Of a stretch of 64,000 nt of DNA, positions 34,781 to 42,921 are shown in pieces (the first letter of the stretch is position 1; every line of letters starts with the position of its first letter). The stretch is from G963674665 sp963674665. Lineage in GTDB: Bacteria > Desulfobacterota > Desulfovibrionia > Desulfovibrionales > Desulfovibrionaceae. A model generated the notes under the pieces. That model saw only the letters and a list, made by a program, of their open reading frames with translations. It did not search any database and had not been told where the DNA came from. Where the stretch lies: positions 124,001-188,000 of the forward strand of contig CAXXPL010000011.1 in assembly GCA_963674665.2 (NCBI GenBank). The letters run 5' to 3'. Made by a program: the position numbers and the translations under genes.

Positions 34781-35554
34781 TCACCCACGCAGGTAATAGG
34801 CCCGGGACTCGGGCAGCTCCAACTCCAGGCCCGCCTCCTGGCAGCGTTGTTTGATGTTTTTCTTGCGCTTGTCTGTCTCCGTGGCGGCGATGGTCTTGAC
34901 CAGCCCGTCCAGGAGCGGCTCCAGGTTGTCATAAGGCAGGCCGAGGCCCATGTCCCCGCCGGACCATTTCGCGGAGAACCGGGTGTTGGAGCACAGCGCC
35001 GAAATATGAGGCTGCCCGGTTATCAGGGGGCGGGCAACGCACTCCGAGCATACCCCCCGGTTGCCCACAAGGGAGATGTCGGACAGGTGCCCGTGGTGAT
35101 AGGCCCAGGCCTGGACCAGGCGCATGATCTGCCAGGACTCGGCCACCAGCATCACAATTTTTGGGGCGCGGAGGCACCGCTTGAGCGGGATCACGCCCAC
35201 GGCCAGGCAGGGCTCGGGAATCCGTGCCATGGCGATGTGCACCTGGCGCGCGATCTCCATATCCGCGTAAAGCCCGAAGCCGAACAGGCGCTCCCCGGTG
35301 AGGGATTCCCCGGCCGGATCGCTGAAGCGGAACACCTCCATGGCGCCCTTGCAGCTGAAGTTGTCGCCTTTGGCCTTGCGCCCCTTGTCCAGGGTGGCCA
35401 TGCGGACCATGGTGCAGAAGCTGAGCCCCCCTTTGAGAGGGGGCGCGGGCCAGTCCGCGAACTCATCCTCGCTGTGGGCGAAGTCCACGGCCACCACCTC
35501 CCGCCTCAGATCCAGAATACAGTGCAGCATCATCGCCATGCGCCGGAAATCCAT
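34781..35554 (-). CDS. DUF169 family protein
   Basis: A 257-residue cytoplasmic protein of the DUF169 family, common in anaerobes and of unknown function. Recognisable segments are LSFCTMVRMA near the N-terminus, GGDMGLGLPYDNLEPLLDGL near the C-terminus, and a CSEC pair in VCSECVARP that could bind a metal. It ends with YYLRG. The gene lies upstream of the TRAP operon on the same strand, separated by about 260 bp, so it is probably a separate transcript. Confidence 0.82.
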   Translation of the reverse strand: MDFRRMAMMLHCILDLRREVVAVDFAHSEDEFADWPAPPLKGGLSFCTMVRMATLDKGRKAKGDNFSCKGAMEVFRFSDPAGESLTGERLFGFGLYADMEIARQVHIAMARIPEPCLAVGVIPLKRCLRAPKIVMLVAESWQIMRLVQAWAYHHGHLSDISLVGNRGVCSECVARPLITGQPHISALCSNTRFSAKWSGGDMGLGLPYDNLEPLLDGLVKTIAATETDKRKKNIKQRCQEAGLELELPESRAYYLRG

Positions 35555-35958
35555 ACAGGCTCCTTTTTCACGGTTATGGCCTTGCCTGTCCGGTATTGCA
35601 AGCCTCTGGTGTAATGTCCGCTCAATTCATTCAACATGAATGGAGCGGAGGATCGCTTCACCGAAAACGCGGTCTTCGGATTGCTCCCGCCGCTGATAGC
35701 GGCGGAGCGATCTCCCGTCCGCCCTTGGTGCCGCATAACGCGTCATCCGCAAGTATATGAACATGCCGGGGGCGACAACCGAGACCTCTTGCCTGTCTTC
35801 AATAGTTTGCTATTGTATGTAATGAGGGTTTGACTCGAAACATGGGGTTGGCGTGGGGGAACACGTCTTGAAAGTGATTTCCTCCAGGAAGATCAAGGAA
35901 AAACAATATAATCGCATTTATCACGCCGGGGCAACCGGCCACATGTGGGAGGCCGCCA
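35555..35958. other. Divergent intergenic region with hairpin
   Basis: About 400 bp between the divergent DUF169 and Hsp20 genes. A hairpin at 35683-35709 (GCTCCCGCCGC / GCGGCGGAGC around GATA) stands out, as does an AT-rich stretch near 35800-35840. No heat-shock CIRCE element was seen. Confidence 0.45.
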
Positions 35959-36372
35959 ATGGATGATCTGAGACTGTGGAGCCGACAGGAGATCGGGCGC
36001 ATGAAACTCGATCTGGAGCGGCTGTTCGACAATTTCGTGGCTGATATGGGCCTGCCGTGCTGCATCCACACCAGCGTGAAGCCTTACAGAGAGGGCTTCA
36101 TCGTGCGCACGGTGCTGCCGGGCGTGGACGCCGAGCACCTCAGGGTCATCGTGGACGAGCGCCGTGTCACCGTTGAGGCCGAGGCCGTCATGGAGCACGG
36201 GCCGCACCGCACCCGAAGAGGCATCTCGCGCACTGTCAGCCTGCCCCTGCCCGTGGACCCCGACAGGGTGGAAGCGGGCTTTGAGAACGAAATATTGGAA
36301 ATAAAACTCCCGAAGCGCTCCCCGCAGGGACCAAGAGTCATCATTCCGCGGGCCGGACGCATTGCACCTTGA
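35959..36372 (+). CDS. Hsp20-family small heat shock protein
   Basis: A 137-residue alpha-crystallin-type chaperone that holds unfolding proteins. The alpha-crystallin domain spans about 38-128, with REGFIVRTVLPGVDAEHLRV, RRVTVEAEAV and RGISRTVSLPLPVDPDRVEA followed by FENEILEIKLPK (the conserved A-x-x-x-n-G-v-L-type end, here ENEILEI). The I-x-I-like tail VIIP follows. ATG 35959 lies after GGGAGG. The Lon-like protease gene starts 14 nt downstream, so the two are likely co-transcribed as a protein-quality-control pair. Confidence 0.93.
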   Translation: MDDLRLWSRQEIGRMKLDLERLFDNFVADMGLPCCIHTSVKPYREGFIVRTVLPGVDAEHLRVIVDERRVTVEAEAVMEHGPHRTRRGISRTVSLPLPVDPDRVEAGFENEILEIKLPKRSPQGPRVIIPRAGRIAP

Positions 36373-36386
36373 ACAGGGAGGGCGAC

Positions 36387-38900
36387 ATGACCAAGACCAA
36401 GAGGAATACCCTGGAACTCGACCACTCCGATCTGCGCTGGCAGCTCGACCCCGCAAGCCTGGGGTTTGCCACAACGGACGAACTGGAACCCCTCACCGAC
36501 ATCATAGGGCAAAAGCGGGGCGTGGAGGCCTTCCGCTTCGGCATGGCCATGCAGCAGGAGGGGTACAACATATTCGTCACGGGCTGGCCTGGATCCGGCC
36601 GTTTGCCCACCGTGAAGAGGCTCCTGGCGGAGTTGACCCCCGGGGACGGCATTCCGGACGACTTGGCCTATGTCAACAACTTCGAACGCACGGAGCAGCC
36701 CATCCTGCTCCGCTTTCCCGCGGGTAAGGGCTCTGTATTCAAACGCGACATGTCAGCCTTTCTGGAAAACATCACCCGCGACGCGCCCCAGCTCTTCGAG
36801 TCGCAGGAGTACATCCAGCGCAAGAACGAGATCGCCGAGGCGCACGAACAGCGGGTCATGGAGTTCTACAAGACCATCGAGGACAAGGTGAAGGACACCG
36901 GTCTGGTGGTGGTGCGCATGCAGATGGGCCCCATGCAGCGCCCCGATGTGCTGCCTTTGGTGGACGGCGAACCCAAGCGCATGATCGAACTCGAGGAGAT
37001 GGTCGAGAAGGGGCGTTTTCCCAAGGAGGAATACGACCGCCTCAAGGAGGCCCGCTCCCAGATCAAGGAGGAGATCGACGAGATAGTGCATCACGTGCGC
37101 GAGCTGAACAAGGAGATGGAGGAGAAGCAGCGTGACGTGGACAAGCTGATGTTCAGGGCACTGGCCGAGGACCATCTGCGCCCCTTGCGCGATGCCTTTC
37201 AGGACGAGAAGATCGCTATCTATCTCGACTCCGTGCTGGAGCACATGGTGGGCGATATCGACACCATCAAGATGGCCGCCGCCGTGGCCAAGGGAATGCT
37301 GCCCCAGGGCATGCCGCAGTTCGCCGCGCCCTCCTCGGAGCAATTGCTGCACGACTACCAGGTGAACCTGGTGGTGGACAATCAGGGCCTGGAAGGCCCG
37401 CCGGTGATCATCGAGTCCTACCCCACCTACCGCAACCTGTACGGCTCCATCGAGCGCATCATGGACCGCAGCGGGGGGTGGCGCACCGACTTCACCATGA
37501 TCCGCGCAGGCTCCTTTGTCCGCGCCGGCGGCGGCTACCTGGTCATCAATCTGCAGGACGCCATCTTCGAACCCGGCGTATGGCAGACCTTGAAACGCTC
37601 CCTGAAGACAAAGCAGATCGAGATCGAGACCTATGATCCGCTGTTCTTCATCTCCAGCGTGGGGATCAAGCCCGAGGCCATCCCCATGAACGTGAAGGTT
37701 GTGGTGCTTGGCGACCCCTGGCTCTACCAGCTGTTGCTCATGTACGACCCGGATATGGCCAAGATATTCAAGGTGCGAGCCGACTACGAGAGCATCATGG
37801 ATCGCAGCGATGAGGCCGTGGCCACCTTTGCCCGGTTCGTTGCCACCCAGGTCAAGGCGAAAGGACTCCCGCCATTCGAAGCCTCGGGCGTGGCCGAATT
37901 GGTGGAGCACGCCGTGCGCATGGCCGGCCGCAAGGAGAAGATATCCACCGCGTTTCCGCGCCTGGCCGACCTCATGGCCGAGGCCGTGCACTTCGCCCGG
38001 CAGCACAATGCCGAAACAGTGACGGGCAAGCACGTGCAAGAGGCCATCTCCGCCCGCATCCTTCGCGCCAACCAAATGGAAGAGCGGTTGCAGGAGATGA
38101 TCGACCGGGGCTCCCTGTTCGTGGACGTCACCGGCGCGGAAATCGGGCAGGTCAACGGCCTGGCCGTGTACCAGACCGGGGATCACGCATTCGGAAAGCC
38201 CTCGCGCATCACCGCCACCACGTCCATGGGGAAGGAGGGCATCATCAACATCGAGCGCGAGGCCGATCTCTCCGGCCCCACGCATAATAAGGGCGTGTAC
38301 ATCCTTTCCGGCTTCCTGCGCCGGAACTTCGCCCAGGACAAGCCCCTGTCCCTGGCAGCGTCCATTGCCTTCGAGCAGAGCTACGGCGGCGTGGATGGCG
38401 ACTCCGCCTCCTCAACCGAACTTTATGCGCTGCTCTCCAGCCTCTCGGGCGTGCCCCTTCGACAGGACATCGCGGTCACCGGCTCGGTGAACCAGAAGGG
38501 CGAGGTCCAACCCATCGGCGGGGTCAACGAGAAGATCGAGGGCTTCTTCCTCACCTGCAAGAACGCGGGCCTCACCGGCAGCCAGGGCGCCATGATCCCC
38601 CAGGCCAACGTCAAGGACCTCATGCTGCGGCAGGAAGTGGTGGATGCGGTCAAGGCCGGGCAGTTCCACGTCTGGGCGGTCTCCACCATTGACCAGGGCA
38701 TCGAGCTTCTCACAGGTAAAAAGGCCGGCACACGCTCCAAGACCGGCGCGTTCCCCAAAAACTCCATCTTCGGACTCGTGGACGCGCACCTGAAACACCT
38801 GGCCGAAGGCCTGCGCGACTTTGGCAAGGAAGAGGACAAGGAAAAGAAAGGAAAGACGGCAAAGACAGGAAAGAAAAAAATCGAAAAGATAGAAGAGTAA
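36387..38900 (+). CDS. Lon-family ATP-dependent protease (LonB/AAA_32-like)
   Basis: An 837-residue Lon-related protease. The N-terminal part has an altered P-loop (GWPGSGRLPTVKR, with Arg in place of the usual Lys), then a long charged coiled coil (about 130-260). The AAA core includes RAGGGYLVINLQDAIFEPGV and VVLGDPWLYQLL. The C-terminal S16 protease domain has catalytic Ser 673 (VDGDSASS) and Lys 716 (GGVNEKIEG). The ATG at 36387 follows GGGAGG; an upstream TTG at 36369 would overlap the Hsp20 stop. A Lys-rich tail ends the protein. This class differs from canonical LonA. Pairing with Hsp20 suggests disposal of chaperone-held substrates (inference). Confidence 0.94.
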   Translation: MTKTKRNTLELDHSDLRWQLDPASLGFATTDELEPLTDIIGQKRGVEAFRFGMAMQQEGYNIFVTGWPGSGRLPTVKRLLAELTPGDGIPDDLAYVNNFERTEQPILLRFPAGKGSVFKRDMSAFLENITRDAPQLFESQEYIQRKNEIAEAHEQRVMEFYKTIEDKVKDTGLVVVRMQMGPMQRPDVLPLVDGEPKRMIELEEMVEKGRFPKEEYDRLKEARSQIKEEIDEIVHHVRELNKEMEEKQRDVDKLMFRALAEDHLRPLRDAFQDEKIAIYLDSVLEHMVGDIDTIKMAAAVAKGMLPQGMPQFAAPSSEQLLHDYQVNLVVDNQGLEGPPVIIESYPTYRNLYGSIERIMDRSGGWRTDFTMIRAGSFVRAGGGYLVINLQDAIFEPGVWQTLKRSLKTKQIEIETYDPLFFISSVGIKPEAIPMNVKVVVLGDPWLYQLLLMYDPDMAKIFKVRADYESIMDRSDEAVATFARFVATQVKAKGLPPFEASGVAELVEHAVRMAGRKEKISTAFPRLADLMAEAVHFARQHNAETVTGKHVQEAISARILRANQMEERLQEMIDRGSLFVDVTGAEIGQVNGLAVYQTGDHAFGKPSRITATTSMGKEGIINIEREADLSGPTHNKGVYILSGFLRRNFAQDKPLSLAASIAFEQSYGGVDGDSASSTELYALLSSLSGVPLRQDIAVTGSVNQKGEVQPIGGVNEKIEGFFLTCKNAGLTGSQGAMIPQANVKDLMLRQEVVDAVKAGQFHVWAVSTIDQGIELLTGKKAGTRSKTGAFPKNSIFGLVDAHLKHLAEGLRDFGKEEDKEKKGKTAKTGKKKIEKIEE

Positions 38901-38904
38901 TGGG

Positions 38905-39849
38905 CTAGATTATTCTGGCGTATAGCCGTTCACGCTGCATGATAAATTGAGTTAGACGGAAGATTTTAGAAGTAAGCTCTTTTAGTTCAATATGTTCCTG
39001 ATTAAATTGTTTGTTCAGTTCAGATTTAATCATCTCTTTCTTTTTATCTGTGAAGCCAAGATCATGCAGTATTGATATGTCTGAAGGTAAGTCAATAATG
39101 CCAAGTCTGAGATGTACTAGTGCGATTAATGAACGATGCTCATATTTTGAATGGTCGAGGTGTAATTCTATTTTTGAAGTAAGGGAAAAAATAGATTTAT
39201 AGTCTACATTTATAGAATATTTATCAAAATGATCCATATCTTTGTTGCAAGAGTATGTGCCTTTTTGCATTGATTCTACGTAGTCGCCATGGTTATGGAT
39301 AAAAGTTAAATTTGTGAAATAGGAGTGAAAATATTCATTAAGTGTTTTTACCCAGTCTGATTTGTTCTCATAGTGAGTTTTTAATAGAAGCTGTGTGGCT
39401 GCAGTGACAAGAATGATAACCGCTGCAAATGTAAAATCAAATTTATTGTTTGAAATGCCGGCCATTATGTGTCCAAAATATTCTGAGACAACATAAATAA
39501 GAGTGACAGATAATGTTGCATTAAGTAAGATAATTGTCACAATAAGAAAATAGTCAATCCATAGTGAATGATTCTTTCTGGAGCCATTTACAATAATTTC
39601 TTTTTTACTATCATTATCGATATTATAACGAATAGGGTAGTCCTTTTGAATGAGTGGGTCAGTATTGAGAATAGGTCTGACTTGATCAACAGTGAGTTCT
39701 CGATATCTGATAAGATACAAATTTTTTGTGATAATGTTGAAGTAGCATAATTTAATATGATATAAGCTGGAAATGATGCAGATGATTGAAAAGATGAAAT
39801 ATCCGACTAATAATGAGTATAGAAGATATGTTGTGCATGCTGATATCAT
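38905..39849 (-). CDS. AT-rich hypothetical membrane protein
   Basis: A 314-residue protein in sequence visibly more AT-rich than its GC-rich neighbours. Hydrophobic segments lie at about 8-30 (LLYSLLVGYFIFSIICIISS), 96-122 (YFLIVTIILLNATLSVTLIY) and 138-156 (FTFAAVIILVTAATQLLL). The C-terminal half is polar and charged, with no family I recognise. No strong ribosome site precedes the ATG at 39849. The gene ends only 4 nt from the convergent Lon stop. Base composition and isolation suggest horizontal transfer, possibly a phage or defence-related membrane effector, but nothing in the sequence proves that. Confidence 0.7.
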   Translation of the reverse strand: MISACTTYLLYSLLVGYFIFSIICIISSLYHIKLCYFNIITKNLYLIRYRELTVDQVRPILNTDPLIQKDYPIRYNIDNDSKKEIIVNGSRKNHSLWIDYFLIVTIILLNATLSVTLIYVVSEYFGHIMAGISNNKFDFTFAAVIILVTAATQLLLKTHYENKSDWVKTLNEYFHSYFTNLTFIHNHGDYVESMQKGTYSCNKDMDHFDKYSINVDYKSIFSLTSKIELHLDHSKYEHRSLIALVHLRLGIIDLPSDISILHDLGFTDKKKEMIKSELNKQFNQEHIELKELTSKIFRLTQFIMQRERLYARII

Positions 39850-40002
39850 TGTATAAAGTAGCTTTTTGGTTGGAAGATAATCAGTATTAATATGTTTTTA
39901 TTAAGTTGGTCAATCCTAAAAACTAATTTTAACTGAAGATGACTGCTTGACATCTAGACATCTCCTTGTGCGGACTTACTTATTCACAGAGGAGGAGCGC
40001 CC

Positions 40003-40176
40003 GTGCAACAAACAATTGCCGTTATCATAGGAATTTTGGCTGGAGGAGGGTTCTGCGCCCTGGCCCTGTGGAAACTTCGCAAGTTCTGCATTCCCTGAAT
40101 GCTGATCTATGGCTCCGTGGGCACGGGGCTGGGGGCGTACTATCTGGCAAATCTGCTGCTGGGTGGGGGAAGTTGA
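40003..40176 (+). other. Small membrane ORF interrupted by an in-frame TGA
   Basis: A GTG at 40003 follows a strong GGAGGAG site. Its frame encodes 31 residues (VQQTIAVIIGILAGGGFCAL, then ALWKLRKFCIP), then TGA, and immediately an ATG in the same frame opens 25 more residues (MLIYGSVGTGLGAYYLANLL, then LGGGS). Together they would make a 57-codon two-helix protein. The TGA may be a nonsense mutation, or there may be two tiny adjacent genes. It is followed by a hairpin terminator at 40222, which supports real transcription. Confidence 0.5.
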
Positions 40177-40221
40177 GAAATATGTTTACCGGCTATTATT
40201 AATCATCTTTGGAAGGGGGGT

Positions 40222-40260
40222 GCGGGGGGAGAACCTTTCTTTAGAAAGGTTTCCCCCCGC
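40222..40260. terminator. Bidirectional hairpin terminator
   Basis: GCGGGGGGAGAACCTTTC pairs with GAAAGGTTTCCCCCCGC around TTTA, followed by AAAA. It lies between the mini-ORF and the convergent DUF2156 gene. Confidence 0.8.
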
Positions 40261-40291
40261 AAAATCTATTCCCTCATTCTTTCTTTTCTTC

Positions 40292-41167
40292 CTACTTCAC
40301 TTTTACCACGTATTTTTTCATGAACCGGAACGGGTCGTAGGAGAGTTTGGCTTTTCTCAGGCCGGGTTCGTCGAGGTCCTGCTCCCGGTTCACAAAGATG
40401 TAGTCCTTGCCCATATCGTCCAGGAACATCTGGTTGATGGCCTGGTAGACGCCGTTGAATTCGGGTTTTCCCTTTTCGAAGTGCACCACCAGGGTTTTGG
40501 GGTCCAGCTCCTCGGCCACGGTATAGGCCACGATATGTCCGTCCACGTGCAGGGCCGCGCCCATGAGCCCGTCGATGCTGTCCCAGTCCTGCAGCACCCG
40601 GGCGATGGCGTTGTTTTCCGCGATGAGCGCTTCGCAGTCCTCGCATTCGTGCCAGTGGACCCACTGCTCCTGCATTTCCAGGGCCTCTTCGATGCACTCC
40701 TGGTCAATTGGTTTGTACACAAAGTCGTAGCTTTTCCTAAACTCATCGAGCAGCTCGCGTTTCCTGCGCAGGCGCTCGTTGTCCAGGCTGATCATGTTAT
40801 CGACCTTGTATACGTAGTCCCAGTGCTCCCGGGCGGGGGTGATCTCGATGCGCTCTCCGAGGCTGTCACGAAGCAGCATGACCAGGGCCTCTGGCGCGCG
40901 GGTGATGGTCATTCCCGGGGTCAGGCATTGGAGATTGGCCCAATCGATGCCTTCCCAGTCGCCCACCGGTGCCCAGAATACAGGCTTCGGGCCTTCCTGG
41001 CGGATCCAGACGCAGTGCTCGTCGAAGTGCCAGGTCAGGCCGTGCTCCACTGCCCAGCCGAAGATATTGGCGAAGCTGTAGTCGGATGTCTTTTGCGTGC
41101 AGCGGGAGAGATACTCCCTGTATCTGTGTTGTTCATCAATTGTTGGTTGTTTGAACATTTTACTCAT
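40292..41167 (-). CDS. DUF2156 (phosphatidylglycerol lysyltransferase C-terminal-like) protein
   Basis: A 291-residue protein with a GNAT-like double fold of the DUF2156 family. Motifs include SDYSFANIFGWAVEHGL near the N-terminus, WDYVYKVDNMISLDNERLRR, and GHIVAYTVAEEL with the C-terminal FVNREQDLDEPGLRKAKLSY and PFRFMKKYVV. Relatives include the aminoacyl-transfer domain of MprF, but stand-alone versions have no proven substrate. No membrane region is present, unlike MprF. Its start overlaps the MATE stop by 4 nt (ATGA), so the two are co-expressed. Confidence 0.9.
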   Translation of the reverse strand: MSKMFKQPTIDEQHRYREYLSRCTQKTSDYSFANIFGWAVEHGLTWHFDEHCVWIRQEGPKPVFWAPVGDWEGIDWANLQCLTPGMTITRAPEALVMLLRDSLGERIEITPAREHWDYVYKVDNMISLDNERLRRKRELLDEFRKSYDFVYKPIDQECIEEALEMQEQWVHWHECEDCEALIAENNAIARVLQDWDSIDGLMGAALHVDGHIVAYTVAEELDPKTLVVHFEKGKPEFNGVYQAINQMFLDDMGKDYIFVNREQDLDEPGLRKAKLSYDPFRFMKKYVVKVK

Positions 41168-42666
41168 GTTCTGACGACTCCTTTATCCAGGGATGTGGCC
41201 GTGGGGAGAGGGGGGGTGGCGCGACGGCGCATGCCGAAGCGCTGCCACGGTCTGAATTGGAAGAAATAGAGCATGACGCTTGCCTGGAAAATTTGTGATC
41301 CGAGCATGGCCACCCAGACGCCCGTTGACCCGCCCCAGTATTCGTGCCCCAAGTACCAGGCAAGGGGCAGGCGAATGAACCAGGAACTGAACCCGAAGAT
41401 GCAAAGGTTGTAGATGGTCGCGCCCGCGCCCACCATCACGCCGCTGAGGGTCATGGTGGTGACGGTGAACGGGATGGCCAGGATGTTGTAGAACAGGTAG
41501 TCCTTGATCTGTACCTGCACCGCCAGGTCGCTGGAGAGCAGCGCCGCGATCTCGGCCACGAACTGCCAGAGCAGCAGGGCCAGCAGGGAGATGCTCAGAA
41601 CGCCGATGCCCAGGATCTTGTAGCCGGTGGTTTTGGCCGCGGCGGTGTCGCCCGCGCCGATGAAGTGCCCCACCAGGATGGAGGCTGTGAGATTGAAGGC
41701 GAACCCGGGCATGAACAGGATTGCCTCCACCCGAAGCCCGGCAGTCATACCGGCCAGGGCATCGATATGCCCCGTGGGCAGGGAGGCCACGATGGCGAAC
41801 AGCACCAGGTAGGCCGCCTGCCAAAGGATCTGCATGGTTCCGGCGGGCCAGGCCACCTTGAACAGGTAGCGCCAGGCGATTTTGGCCCAGCGCAGCGGGG
41901 GAAATGAGCTTTTGGAGAGCATTCCCAGTCGCCAGAGCAGGAACAGGTTGCAGAGCGCCCCTGCCAGGACCGAGAAGAATGTGGCCCAGGCCACGCCCTT
42001 GTAGCCGAGGTTGGGCAGCCCCCAGAGCCCTAGGCCCAGGCCGAAGTCAAAGAACGTGTTCAGCACCGTGACCAGAGTGATGGAGATCAGCGGCAGGTAG
42101 ACCCATTTGTTGGCGCGGAAAATGGCGTTGCTCACGATGAACAGGTAGTACCCGGGGAGCACCAGCAGATAGACCCTGAGAAAATAGTCCGTGACCGGGC
42201 GGATGGACTCCGGCGCCTGCAGCAGGGAGAGCAGGGTGCCCTGGAACGCGAAGCCGATGCCCGCGATGGCCGAGCCCAGGATCAGGGACAGGGTGAGCAG
42301 GAGCCCCACGTAGCGCCGCGCCCGCTTGAACAGGCACGCCCCAAGGGACTGGCTCACGGCGGCGGTGCCGCCGTTGGCCATGGCCGTGGCGATGATCATC
42401 AGGAACATCAGGCTCTGGGTGATCATGCCCAGGGATGCCTGGACCTCGGTGCCGATGCGCCCCGCCACGAGGACATCCACAAACCCGATAAAAAAATGGA
42501 CCAGCATCATCAACGTCTGCGGCCAGGCGAGCTTGACGATCTCACTCAAGGAACCGCTACGTGATGAGGTGGTATTCGGGGTGCGACAGTCGCTGACGGA
42601 AGGTGTTTGCACGCTCATAGGACAGGGCTTTATTTTGAAGTTGTGCGGAGAGGAAGCTATTTGCAA
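41164..42666 (-). CDS. MATE-family multidrug/cation efflux transporter
   Basis: A 12-helix MATE transporter of about 484-500 residues, exporting cationic drugs or metabolites in exchange for Na+ or H+. Recognisable stretches are VKLAWPQTLMMLVHFFIGFV, GTAAVSQSLGA and the second-half repeat GHFIGAGDTAAAKTTGYKIL. Two starts are possible: TTG at 42666 with GAGAGG 6 nt upstream, or ATG at 42618 without a clear site. The N-terminal residues are polar and not conserved in either case. The stop overlaps the DUF2156 start. Confidence 0.94.
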   Translation of the reverse strand: MQIASSPHNFKIKPCPMSVQTPSVSDCRTPNTTSSRSGSLSEIVKLAWPQTLMMLVHFFIGFVDVLVAGRIGTEVQASLGMITQSLMFLMIIATAMANGGTAAVSQSLGACLFKRARRYVGLLLTLSLILGSAIAGIGFAFQGTLLSLLQAPESIRPVTDYFLRVYLLVLPGYYLFIVSNAIFRANKWVYLPLISITLVTVLNTFFDFGLGLGLWGLPNLGYKGVAWATFFSVLAGALCNLFLLWRLGMLSKSSFPPLRWAKIAWRYLFKVAWPAGTMQILWQAAYLVLFAIVASLPTGHIDALAGMTAGLRVEAILFMPGFAFNLTASILVGHFIGAGDTAAAKTTGYKILGIGVLSISLLALLLWQFVAEIAALLSSDLAVQVQIKDYLFYNILAIPFTVTTMTLSGVMVGAGATIYNLCIFGFSSWFIRLPLAWYLGHEYWGGSTGVWVAMLGSQIFQASVMLYFFQFRPWQRFGMRRRATPPLPTATSLDKGVVRT

Positions 42667-42805
42667 AGGATTCCTCTCGGAATACGGAAGTATTTTAATT
42701 GGTTATTAAACCAAAGAAAGAGCGGCCATTGCTGGAGCGCTCTTCCATGGGAGAACTCGGACGCTTGGATTTTTACATGAGGGTTCCAGGGACAGATAAC
42801 CATTC

Positions 42806-42833
42806 AAACCCCCAAGGGAAGGGGGGTGTTTGA
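42806..42833 (-). terminator. Hairpin downstream of hemW
   Basis: CAAACCCCC pairs with GGGGGGTGTTTG around an AAGGGAA loop. Read on the minus strand it lies 89 nt after the hemW stop. Confidence 0.5.
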
Positions 42834-42921
42834 AAAAGTTCATCACAAGGTGTGTGCCCCGTGCCTCTCCCAGACATTCGGGAGCAGGACTCATGCCCCT
42901 GATCGCATTGCGAGTCAAGGC

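Noticed and set aside
40096..40098. TGA as a selenocysteine codon
   Set aside because: No convincing SECIS-like hairpin directly after the TGA and the flanking residues do not resemble a redox site; a nonsense mutation or two mini-ORFs is more likely, though not excluded.
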